Below, piece by piece: positions 1 to 4,970 of a stretch of 5,064 nucleotides of DNA. Location of the stretch: contig JAEOTU010000104.1 in assembly GCA_016839665.1 (NCBI GenBank), positions 1 to 5,064 of the forward strand, written 5' to 3'. This DNA is from Candidatus Hodarchaeota archaeon (GTDB taxonomy: Archaea > Asgardarchaeota > Heimdallarchaeia > Hodarchaeales > Hodarchaeaceae). The notes under the pieces are model-generated. The model made no database searches, was not told the DNA's origin, and saw only the letters and a list, made by a program, of their open reading frames with translations. Position numbers and translations under genes: made by a program. The first letter of the stretch is position 1; every line of letters begins with the position of its first letter.

Positions 1-333
1 GAATATCATGATCCTGCATTTGAAGAAAAATTCGCTGATTTTATGGAAGAAAATGTCTCCATCCTTTTTGTCGAAGATATTGTTTCTACTGGTGAAAATT
101 TAGAAGCTGCTTTTGATTTGACAATGGAAGCCGCTGAAGAATATAATGTTGAAGTTGGTGATGTTATCACATTAGCGTTAATTTCTCGGATGAGGAATCT
201 TGGAACGATGCCAATTTATGGAGTCCAAACTGATATACAAATTGATCTTCGATGTTCATGGGGGAATGATCTCCCCGACCGAATAGATGCTCGGGATTTT
301 TCGGAAAACAAAGAGTATGTTGATGATCATTAA
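1..333 (+). CDS. Type I phosphoribosyltransferase-like protein, C-terminal part (5' truncated by window edge)
   Basis: The frame is open from base 1 to a TAA at 331-333, giving 110 residues. The ATG at 43 is internal to this frame and is probably not the true start, because the key motif follows only ten residues after it. Visible residues 21-31 read ILFVEDIVSTG, which matches the PRPP-binding loop of type I phosphoribosyltransferases: hydrophobic strand, two acidic residues (E25, D26), then a Thr-Gly turn (T30, G31) followed by a helix. In this superfamily the acidic pair contacts the ribose hydroxyls of PRPP and the S/T-G turn holds the 5'-phosphate, in purine, pyrimidine or orotate salvage and synthesis. 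The missing N-terminal part would hold the base-specificity hood. The tail (about residues 57-110, including CSWGNDLPDR) is not one I can assign to orotate, hypoxanthine or xanthine enzymes, so the substrate is left open. The protein is probably cytoplasmic. The fold is fairly secure; the specific enzyme is unknown. Confidence 0.75.
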   Translation, partial: EYHDPAFEEKFADFMEENVSILFVEDIVSTGENLEAAFDLTMEAAEEYNVEVGDVITLALISRMRNLGTMPIYGVQTDIQIDLRCSWGNDLPDRIDARDFSENKEYVDDH

Positions 334-386
334 AAATTTGAAGAATTAACCTTTAAATCCACATTAGATTGAAGTATGCAGAGAAA

Positions 387-418
387 TTTTTCGAAAGCGC
401 GAAAAAAATTACTTTTTT
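387..418 (+). terminator. Candidate transcription terminator after the phosphoribosyltransferase gene
   Basis: A seven-base stem, TTTTTCG (387-393) with CGAAAAA (400-406), encloses a six-base loop and is followed after six bases by a run of six T (413-418). Archaeal termination depends mainly on T-tracts, with hairpins optional. The element lies 54-85 bases past the stop codon, in a suitable place. The stem has only two G-C pairs, so the T-tract is the stronger part of the evidence. The same T-run overlaps a possible TATA element for the next gene. Confidence 0.4.
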
Positions 419-424
419 AAATAC
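415..424 (+). promoter_or_regulatory. Candidate TATA box for the 518-2161 gene pair
   Basis: TTTTAAATAC resembles the archaeal TATA element (TTTAWATA-like). With initiation about 25 bases downstream, the transcript would begin near 445-450 and carry a leader of about 70 bases. The background is very A+T-rich and other TATA-like strings lie nearby (around 432-440 and 475-490), so the assignment is tentative. Confidence 0.3.
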
Positions 425-503
425 AAAAAATGGATATTAATTGAACAGTAAATAAGAAATAGTCGCAACCCCGTATCAATAAAAATTATTTCAGTCAGCT
501 ATA

Positions 504-509
504 GGATGA
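504..509 (+). promoter_or_regulatory. Shine-Dalgarno-like site for the 518 gene
   Basis: GGATGA is partly complementary to the 3' end of archaeal 16S rRNA and ends eight bases before the ATG at 518. The in-frame codon at 512-514 is TAA, so ATG 518 is the first usable start in this frame, and this site supports it. Confidence 0.5.
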
Positions 510-517
510 ATTAAGAA

Positions 518-1393
518 ATGAGCATTGATCCAACTTATATCAAATCAGCTATTGAAACCTTAGAGCTAATTCAAAACCTTTACAACCATTTAAAAGAAAC
601 TCAGAAAATGAGCGAGCTCCCAATTTTCTTATCACAAATTGAATCTAAAGGTGATGCAAGAGTAAGATCAACTTTAGGTGATGCATTAGGGATTGACATT
701 CCTGTTGCTGATCAAGAAGGAAAACCTACTAAATATTGGGAAGGAGTTCGTGATATGGCCAAATTAGCTAATAAACAGTGGTTAGCACTTCAAGATCCTG
801 TTAAATTCTTATTATTCATCGGAAAAACCAAAAGCAGTCTTTCATCGAGAATTACTCCTGAAGAAAAACCTATTTCTCCTCTCGAGGAAATGCTCCAAAC
901 AGAAGTACCAACAAGAGAGGAAGCTCAACCAGCTTCTCCCTTAGAAGAAATGCTTATCGAACCGACTCCAGAACCAATCCCCGCACCAACACCAAGAATC
1001 GAACCAGTACCAACTCCCGCACCAGTACCAAAAATCGAACCAGTACCAACTCCCGCACCAGTACCAAAAATCGAACCAGTACCAACACCCCCACCAGTAC
1101 GAAAAGTCGAACCAGTGCCAGAACCCGAACCAGAGCCAACTCCAAGTCTTACTCCTGTATCTGAACTTGGTGCTCCTTCTATACCTCCAACACCAGACAA
1201 AATCGCAGCTCTTGATGAAGCATTGAAAACCAGTGGCTTTGATCAACCCTCAGAAGATGTTATTGAACCCACGCCGTCTCTAACGAGTATGCTTCTACAA
1301 AAGGACGAAGCTGATGATAAAGAAGAAGATGATATGTTGTCTCTATCTTTACGAGAAGCTCTGAAAATCCTTAGGGACGAAGATGAAGATTGA
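518..1393 (+). CDS. Unknown protein: helical N-terminal domain plus Pro/Glu-rich repeat tail
   Basis: This 291-residue protein is not a family I recognise. Residues 1-110 look like a compact helical domain with normal hydrophobic spacing and two tryptophans (W74, W88). The rest appears disordered. The motif SPLEEML occurs at 120-126 and 140-146. A Pro/Glu/Val-rich repeat (unit PTPAPVPKIEPV) covers about 148-208. EPTPSLT occurs at 206-212 and 250-256. A very acidic stretch (about 262-272) leads into a short amphipathic helix (about 273-287) and an acidic end. There is no signal peptide or membrane segment, so a soluble cytoplasmic protein is expected. The layout, one folded domain with a motif-bearing tail, suggests a scaffold or adaptor, but that is inference. 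The next gene starts 12 bases after its stop and in the same frame, so the two are very probably co-transcribed. The start is fixed by an in-frame stop two codons upstream. Confidence 0.85.
   Translation: MSIDPTYIKSAIETLELIQNLYNHLKETQKMSELPIFLSQIESKGDARVRSTLGDALGIDIPVADQEGKPTKYWEGVRDMAKLANKQWLALQDPVKFLLFIGKTKSSLSSRITPEEKPISPLEEMLQTEVPTREEAQPASPLEEMLIEPTPEPIPAPTPRIEPVPTPAPVPKIEPVPTPAPVPKIEPVPTPPPVRKVEPVPEPEPEPTPSLTPVSELGAPSIPPTPDKIAALDEALKTSGFDQPSEDVIEPTPSLTSMLLQKDEADDKEEDDMLSLSLREALKILRDEDED
998..1105 (+). repeat. Three tandem copies of a 36-bp repeat inside the Pro-rich tail
   Basis: Copies lie at 998-1033, 1034-1069 and 1070-1105. The first two are identical at all 36 bases; the third differs by three substitutions (ACT to ACA, GCA to CCA, CCA to CGA codons). 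Each encodes twelve residues of the type IEPVPTPAPVPK. More degenerate Pro/Glu-rich units flank the array on both sides (about 962-997 and 1106-1141). The unit is a multiple of three, so copy-number change keeps the frame. The identity of two copies points to recent duplication or slippage. The array is coding, not a CRISPR: there are no spacers. Confidence 0.95.
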
Positions 1394-1396
1394 GGG
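1392..1396 (+). promoter_or_regulatory. Shine-Dalgarno-like GAGGG overlapping the stop of the 518 gene
   Basis: GAGGG begins inside the TGA stop of the upstream gene and ends nine bases before the ATG at 1406. It supports separate initiation at 1406, and its overlap with the stop codon suggests translational coupling between the two genes. Confidence 0.5.
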
Positions 1397-1405
1397 CAAT
1401 TACTT

Positions 1406-2161
1406 ATGAGTGAAAAAAATATCATTCTTACCTGTATTTGGAGATCAGATGAATTCGTCGCTACCAATGAAAAAATTGAACATCTTGGTGATGAAGCTGT
1501 TCTCCTTATTGATGAAAACACCGAAAAAATTATAGTAAAAATTCCTAGCCATTTATCGTTGATAGCAAAAAAGATAATTGAGCGTCGAGTACAATCCATT
1601 ACGAAAACTGGCTTTTCTGTTCCTAATACTCAAATAAGAATTGGGATGGGATTTGAAGTTGAAATCACTAAAGATGAAGTAATTCCTGAAGTTCTCCTTC
1701 AAGAGGGACATAAGTATTCATTAGATAGACCTGAATTCATTGCAGATACTCCTAGCCAACCCATTGTAGAAGAAAAAACCGAAGCAGAACTTGAATATAT
1801 TCCAACTTTTCTAAAACAAGAGCAATTAGAATCCGACACTCAACCTCTAGTGAAGACTGTAGCTGTAGCTGCAGCTGAGGCTGATTTTTCTCAAGAACCC
1901 CCTAGAACACTTGAAGTAACAGAAAGACCTGTTAATGATCCTGAGAGCATAGCTGGTCGGTTCGTAATTGCTCTTTCGAATACTGGCGATGTTTACCTTA
2001 CTCGAAAAAATGATCATTATTCGATTGAATATTCAGCTGGTCGTGTGGATTTTGATGTTCGTAATGGCGATATTCAAATACTTTTGACTAAACGTATTTC
2101 TGCTGATGATCAGACATTGGAGCAAGCAAGATTAGCTGCAACCCAGAAACTCCAGCCTTAA
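1406..2161 (+). CDS. Unknown two-domain protein paired with the upstream repeat-tail protein
   Basis: This 251-residue protein is not a family I recognise. Residues about 5-90 form an apparent alpha/beta unit: a strand (IILTCIW), a second strand pair (AVLLIDENTEKIIVKI, 31-46), a basic helix (about 50-66, with KKIIERR) and a later strand around 76-87. This strand-strand-helix pattern is loosely reminiscent of gelsolin-like repeats, but the resemblance is too weak to name. Residues about 106-180 are a low-complexity acidic linker with an Ala-rich patch (153-159). Residues about 182-227 look beta-rich (RFVIALSNTGDVYLTR, then IEYSAG and DIQILLTKR), followed by a C-terminal helix. There is no signal peptide or membrane segment. 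It is the second gene of a pair, beginning 12 bases after the upstream stop, so a joint complex with that protein is plausible. A T-tract follows its stop closely, so the transcript probably ends here. Confidence 0.85.
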   Translation: MSEKNIILTCIWRSDEFVATNEKIEHLGDEAVLLIDENTEKIIVKIPSHLSLIAKKIIERRVQSITKTGFSVPNTQIRIGMGFEVEITKDEVIPEVLLQEGHKYSLDRPEFIADTPSQPIVEEKTEAELEYIPTFLKQEQLESDTQPLVKTVAVAAAEADFSQEPPRTLEVTERPVNDPESIAGRFVIALSNTGDVYLTRKNDHYSIEYSAGRVDFDVRNGDIQILLTKRISADDQTLEQARLAATQKLQP

Positions 2162-2170
2162 CTAAGCTCC

Positions 2171-2177
2171 TTTTTTT
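2171..2177 (+). terminator. T-tract terminator after the two-gene unit
   Basis: A run of seven T begins nine bases after the TAA at 2159-2161, in the 41-base gap between convergent genes. T-tracts at this distance are the typical archaeal 3'-end signal. No strong hairpin precedes it. Confidence 0.5.
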
Positions 2178-2185
2178 CTATGAAC

Positions 2186-2203
2186 AATTGGAATTAACCA
2201 ATT
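2186..2203 (-). terminator. Small hairpin at the 3' end of the convergent minus-strand gene
   Basis: AATTGG (2186-2191) and CCAATT (2198-2203) are a perfect six-base inverted repeat around a six-base loop. It touches the last base of the minus-strand TAA (2205-2203). It could mark the 3' end of that transcript, but no T-run follows on the minus strand and the stem is weak, so this is a low-confidence call. Confidence 0.25.
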
Positions 2204-4485
2204 TAGAATGTGATTTCTCGACTCCGTGTTGTGTAAGTCATTAGTTCTTGAGAAAACAGCTCAACCAAGTTTTCATTTGCAGTTATGACCCCAATAAGTT
2301 CCTCTTTTTCAGGATGCTTGGGTTCAGGACAGACTAATAGCTCCTCGGCATCTCGAATACAACCCCAAAAATCGATAATATCCAACTGTTTTAATCTAAG
2401 ATTAGCTGATGATAATATTTTCTTTAAAGTTGACTCAGGAACCTTACTGAAATCCCCAATGATGGTTACTCGAGTCTTCATAGGTAATTTTGAGGCTGCG
2501 ATTAAAGTTTGAAGCTCTGGACGGGGCATTAGAATAGTCAAAGATGTTTTGGCACGTAAAGTTAAATCCCGTAACATCATAATAATTGCTGTTTCTCCAA
2601 TAACTAGATCGCTGGAAAGCAATGAGGATTCGATTTCCGTAATCCCAACCGATCTTGATAAATCAAAGATTTTGTTAAGTTTCTGCTTCATTTCTTTTAT
2701 AGAAAATGTTAGGGCTGAGACTTCTTGTTCGATTTGATGTCCAACTGTAGAAATCTGGGAATTAAGAATTTCTTTAACATTATTCAATGTAGAACTGAAA
2801 TTCTCTAATTGTAAATCTGCAAAATTTGTTGTAAAGGTATTCAAGCTAGAAAGATATTCACTATAAGATTTATTAAGATCAGAAATCTGATTCATTACAC
2901 CTTTCAAGTCTGAACTAGAATCAAAACCAAATTTATTTAATGTACCAAGAATACCTGTTAAACTAATTGTTTTCTCATCAAAAGAGTCTTTTTTCTTAAA
3001 GAATGATTCCAAATTTGTTTCAAATTTCTCCGTAGTCTGTTGGGTTAAACTTGAAAGGTAATCTAGAAATTTCGAAGTTGTATCATTCAATTGTAGATTA
3101 AAATCATTGATTTTTTGATCAAAAACTGTTTCAAATGATTCTATTTTCGCTTGTATGTCCTGTTTTTTCATATCTAGGAAGTTCTGGATTGATTTTCTAA
3201 ATTCCGAACTAATATCACTTTTTATTTTTAGCAAATTGTGGGAAACCAATCTAACCTCTTCGTCTAGTACTTTTTTTACTTCGTATAAACCGATTTCAGA
3301 TGCTTGTACAATTTCATCCTCAGATTCTTTCAATATACTATTTAATCTGTTGATCTTTTCCAGTGTCATTGATTGATCTACGAGGATTTGTTGAATCGAC
3401 TTTCTTTGTCCATCTACCTGTGTTAAGCTAGCTAAAAATGCATCCTTTCCTTTAAACAGTTTTCTACTTTGAATATCATCAATTGAATTAGTAACTAACG
3501 GTTCCATCTCAGTTAGCATGTTCATTAGCTCTGTATGTCGTCCCCTCACCAATTCATCAATCTCTTTATACCCTTCTCGAATTTCGTTGAATTTTGTTCT
3601 TTTTTGAATTGCATTCAGTCTGAGGTTTTCGAGTAATGCGTCGATTCTTTCAATGTTACTTCCGAAGTTATTGTACTCTTCAGAACGATCATTGTCAAAC
3701 TGATCGAGCATTTCGTTGAGGCCATTGGAATAATCTCCAATTTTTTCATCAACATCGCCTTTTAATGATTTTAGATCAGACTTATAACCTGTTATATAAT
3801 TCTCTAAGGCATTATTCGATACTTGAGAAATTGTTGTCAATTCCTGGGAAATTTCAGGCATTAATGGTCCAAAAATCTGAGGAATTTCCCTTATTTTTGT
3901 AAGGTTAACATTACGAATTTCTTCATTGAGTTTTTCTGATTGCTCTACAACAAATTGGACATTCGATCGAATTTCTTCTATACTTAATTGTGTTTGACTT
4001 TCCGAGGTTTGAATGTTTTTGAGAAAATTATCTACAAGCTTAGAGAAATTCTGTTTTAATGGATCCAAACCTATAGAAAAGTCATTTTCCAATTCTGAAG
4101 TCTGTTTATGAAAAGCCTCAATTGATTCAGTAAAAATCTCAGCAATTTGCTTTACTTTTACATCTAAAGCGTTTTTTGATTCTTTTCGGATGCTTACTAG
4201 GGTGATTGGATCATATGCAAGAAAAAAGGACTTCAAGAATGGTTCCAAGGCTATATACCGTCCAACTTTTCCTGGAATTCTCTGTACTAGTTTGCTACCT
4301 ACTAAAACTTGGAGTGCTTCTTGAGTTCTAATGTAATCCAATCCTGAAAGTATACTAATCTGACCAAGAGTAGCCATTCCCAATGAAAGTAAACTTATGT
4401 ACACTTTTCCTTGATCATCATCAGTTAATCCTAGTATAGGGACAATATCCTTAATTTCTTCTGAAGAAATCTTCAGTCCAACCAT
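2203..4485 (-). CDS. TrmB-type winged-helix protein with a very long coiled coil and C-terminal sensor-like domain
   Basis: This 760-residue protein has three parts. Residues about 15-85 match the TrmB-family winged helix-turn-helix: LGLTDDDQGKVYISLLSLG, a helix-turn-helix with GQISILSGLDYIRTQEALQVL, then a wing ending in PGKVGRYIAL. Residues about 100-605 are rich in Glu, Lys, Ser, Asn and Leu with heptad-like spacing, almost no proline and no cysteine, so a long helical coiled coil is expected. Residues about 612-760 resemble the C-terminal effector region of TrmB proteins (a PLD-like fold): a helix, a strand (TSLTILMP), a second strand (TRVTIIGD), then WGCIRDAEELLVC and ELIGVITANENLVELF. 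Known TrmB regulators bind promoter DNA and sense sugars, and are usually about 250-350 residues, so this one is more than twice as long. It may be a DNA-binding regulator with an extended dimer stalk or a structural, chromosome-associated protein; the sugar role should not be assumed. There is no membrane segment. It is transcribed divergently from the GTPase gene. The ATG at 4485 is preceded by a close AAGGA, and the helix-turn-helix begins soon after it. Confidence 0.8.
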   Translation of the reverse strand: MVGLKISSEEIKDIVPILGLTDDDQGKVYISLLSLGMATLGQISILSGLDYIRTQEALQVLVGSKLVQRIPGKVGRYIALEPFLKSFFLAYDPITLVSIRKESKNALDVKVKQIAEIFTESIEAFHKQTSELENDFSIGLDPLKQNFSKLVDNFLKNIQTSESQTQLSIEEIRSNVQFVVEQSEKLNEEIRNVNLTKIREIPQIFGPLMPEISQELTTISQVSNNALENYITGYKSDLKSLKGDVDEKIGDYSNGLNEMLDQFDNDRSEEYNNFGSNIERIDALLENLRLNAIQKRTKFNEIREGYKEIDELVRGRHTELMNMLTEMEPLVTNSIDDIQSRKLFKGKDAFLASLTQVDGQRKSIQQILVDQSMTLEKINRLNSILKESEDEIVQASEIGLYEVKKVLDEEVRLVSHNLLKIKSDISSEFRKSIQNFLDMKKQDIQAKIESFETVFDQKINDFNLQLNDTTSKFLDYLSSLTQQTTEKFETNLESFFKKKDSFDEKTISLTGILGTLNKFGFDSSSDLKGVMNQISDLNKSYSEYLSSLNTFTTNFADLQLENFSSTLNNVKEILNSQISTVGHQIEQEVSALTFSIKEMKQKLNKIFDLSRSVGITEIESSLLSSDLVIGETAIIMMLRDLTLRAKTSLTILMPRPELQTLIAASKLPMKTRVTIIGDFSKVPESTLKKILSSANLRLKQLDIIDFWGCIRDAEELLVCPEPKHPEKEELIGVITANENLVELFSQELMTYTTRSREITF

Positions 4486-4487
4486 TA

Positions 4488-4492
4488 TCCTT
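4488..4492 (-). promoter_or_regulatory. Shine-Dalgarno-like AAGGA for the TrmB-like gene
   Basis: Read on the minus strand, AAGGA ends two bases before the ATG at 4485-4483, closer than the usual spacing. A GGAAAG lies further upstream (4499-4494) at a more ordinary distance. Either could serve. The transcript may also have a short leader, so ribosome-site evidence is only supportive. Confidence 0.3.
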
Positions 4493-4515
4493 ACTTTCCA
4501 ATCCGTTTATGGTTT

Positions 4516-4526
4516 CTTTTCAAAAG
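4516..4526. repeat. Palindrome CTTTTCAAAAG near the expected start of TrmB-like transcription
   Basis: This is a perfect five-base-arm palindrome with one central base. It lies just downstream of the minus-strand TATA candidate, where a repressor would block initiation. A related sequence, AAAAG-AGA-CTTTT, lies at 4574-4586 upstream of the TATA. Together they could be operators for autoregulation, but A/T-rich palindromes also arise by chance. Confidence 0.35.
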
Positions 4527-4528
4527 TT

Positions 4529-4537
4529 CATATATTA
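4529..4537 (-). promoter_or_regulatory. Candidate TATA box of the TrmB-like gene
   Basis: On the minus strand this reads TAATATATG, a good archaeal TATA-like string. Initiation about 25 bases downstream would fall near 4505-4510, giving a leader of about 20-25 bases before the ATG at 4485. That geometry is typical for archaea. Small palindromes flank it on both sides (4516-4526 and 4574-4586). Confidence 0.45.
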
Positions 4538-4573
4538 GTGAGAAGGGAATACCTCTTTAACCACTATGATAAT

Positions 4574-4586
4574 AAAAGAGACTTTT
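4574..4586. repeat. Inverted repeat AAAAG-AGA-CTTTT upstream of the TrmB-like promoter
   Basis: Five-base arms surround a three-base centre. The CTTTTGA at 4582-4588 is the reverse complement of TCAAAAG at 4520-4526, so the two dyads share a half-site. Their centres are 59 bases apart and bracket the TATA candidate. No match to the published Thermococcales TrmB operator is visible. Confidence 0.3.
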
Positions 4587-4872
4587 GAAGTTTATTAAAG
4601 TTTGATTAAAACTATAATAAATCTTCGTCTTTTTATAATTGTTACATATCAATATTTTAGAAGAATGATTCGTAATTGCTCATTATAATTTGTTAATTAA
4701 AAATTCATTAACTGAAAGCTTACAGAGATTGGTCATTCACTCGTTCAAAGAGAGATTCTTCTGTTATTCGGATGATGGAATATAGAGGAAAAGACAATTT
4801 ACTCCTATCTGCATTAAAAAAGATTTCTTATCAGAAAAGCTAAAAAATAAGAATCTAAGGGTTAATAGCAAG

Positions 4873-4882
4873 TATTTAAGTA
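4873..4882 (+). promoter_or_regulatory. Candidate TATA box of the GTPase gene
   Basis: TATTTAAGTA is TATA-like. Initiation about 25 bases downstream would be near 4900-4905, leaving a leader of about 65-70 bases before the ATG at 4971. The nine-base direct repeats at 4902-4910 and 4921-4929 would then lie at or just after the start site. Confidence 0.35.
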
Positions 4883-4901
4883 TCAAAGCTCCACCTTGTA
4901 A

Positions 4902-4929
4902 TTTGAATCCTTAATGAATTTTTGAATCC
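4902..4929 (+). repeat. Direct repeat TTTGAATCC, two copies 19 bases apart
   Basis: Exact nine-base copies lie at 4902-4910 and 4921-4929. The 19-base period is close to two helical turns, so both would face the same side of DNA, as expected for a paired operator site. They lie upstream of the GTPase start and near its predicted initiation site. A binding role is inference. Confidence 0.5.
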
Positions 4930-4970
4930 ACATGATGAACACAAATAGGAGCTGACTTTAACTGCTACTT

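Larger units (their letters stand above)
4486..4970. other. 485-base divergent intergenic region without a convincing gene
   Basis: This very A+T-rich stretch separates the divergently transcribed TrmB-like and GTPase genes. It holds a TATA candidate for each, an 11-base palindrome, an AAAAG-AGA-CTTTT dyad, a near-tandem AAGTTTATTA/AAGTTTGATTA repeat (4588-4608), a GTTAAT/ATTAAC inverted repeat (4692-4697 and 4707-4712) and a nine-base direct repeat near the GTPase start. I see no tRNA-like or rRNA-like sequence. The longest ATG-started plus-strand frame I traced here encodes only 23 residues. Confidence 0.6.

Noticed and set aside
998..1105. CRISPR-like array
   Set aside because: The 36-bp units are directly adjacent without spacers and encode an in-frame Pro-rich peptide.
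925..1246. Three overlapping minus-strand open frames with Gly/Thr-, Trp- or Val/Leu-rich repeats
   Set aside because: They are antisense shadows of the Pro-rich 36-bp repeat, which lacks stops in several frames. The repetitive translations carry no domain-like sequence.
1391..1393. TGA as a selenocysteine codon
   Set aside because: The surrounding residues show no redox motif and I see no SECIS-like hairpin; a Shine-Dalgarno and ATG directly downstream make a normal stop more likely.
1243..1599. 118-codon minus-strand open frame
   Set aside because: It spans the junction of the two plus-strand genes, is Ser/Ile-rich and has no recognisable domain. The plus-strand genes explain the region better.
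2285..3376. Short plus-strand open frames inside the TrmB-like gene (2285-2512, 2549-2737, 3155-3376)
   Set aside because: They are antisense to a clear 760-codon gene and have the biased Ser/Phe/Ile composition expected of shadows.
2203..4485. Methyl-accepting chemotaxis or SMC protein
   Set aside because: The coiled coil invites this label, but there are no membrane segments or chemotaxis hairpin tip, and no Walker A or ABC signature at the ends; the ends look TrmB-like.
4772..4843. 23-codon plus-strand open frame in the divergent gap (MMEYRGKDNLLLSALKKISY...)
   Set aside because: The frame is open back to about 4712 and the composition looks protein-like, but there is no Shine-Dalgarno, no known family and the length is within chance. 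Conservation in relatives would revive it.
4932..4955. Seven-codon upstream frame (MMNTNRS) before the GTPase
   Set aside because: It could be a leader peptide, but it lacks a ribosome site and nothing in it suggests attenuation.
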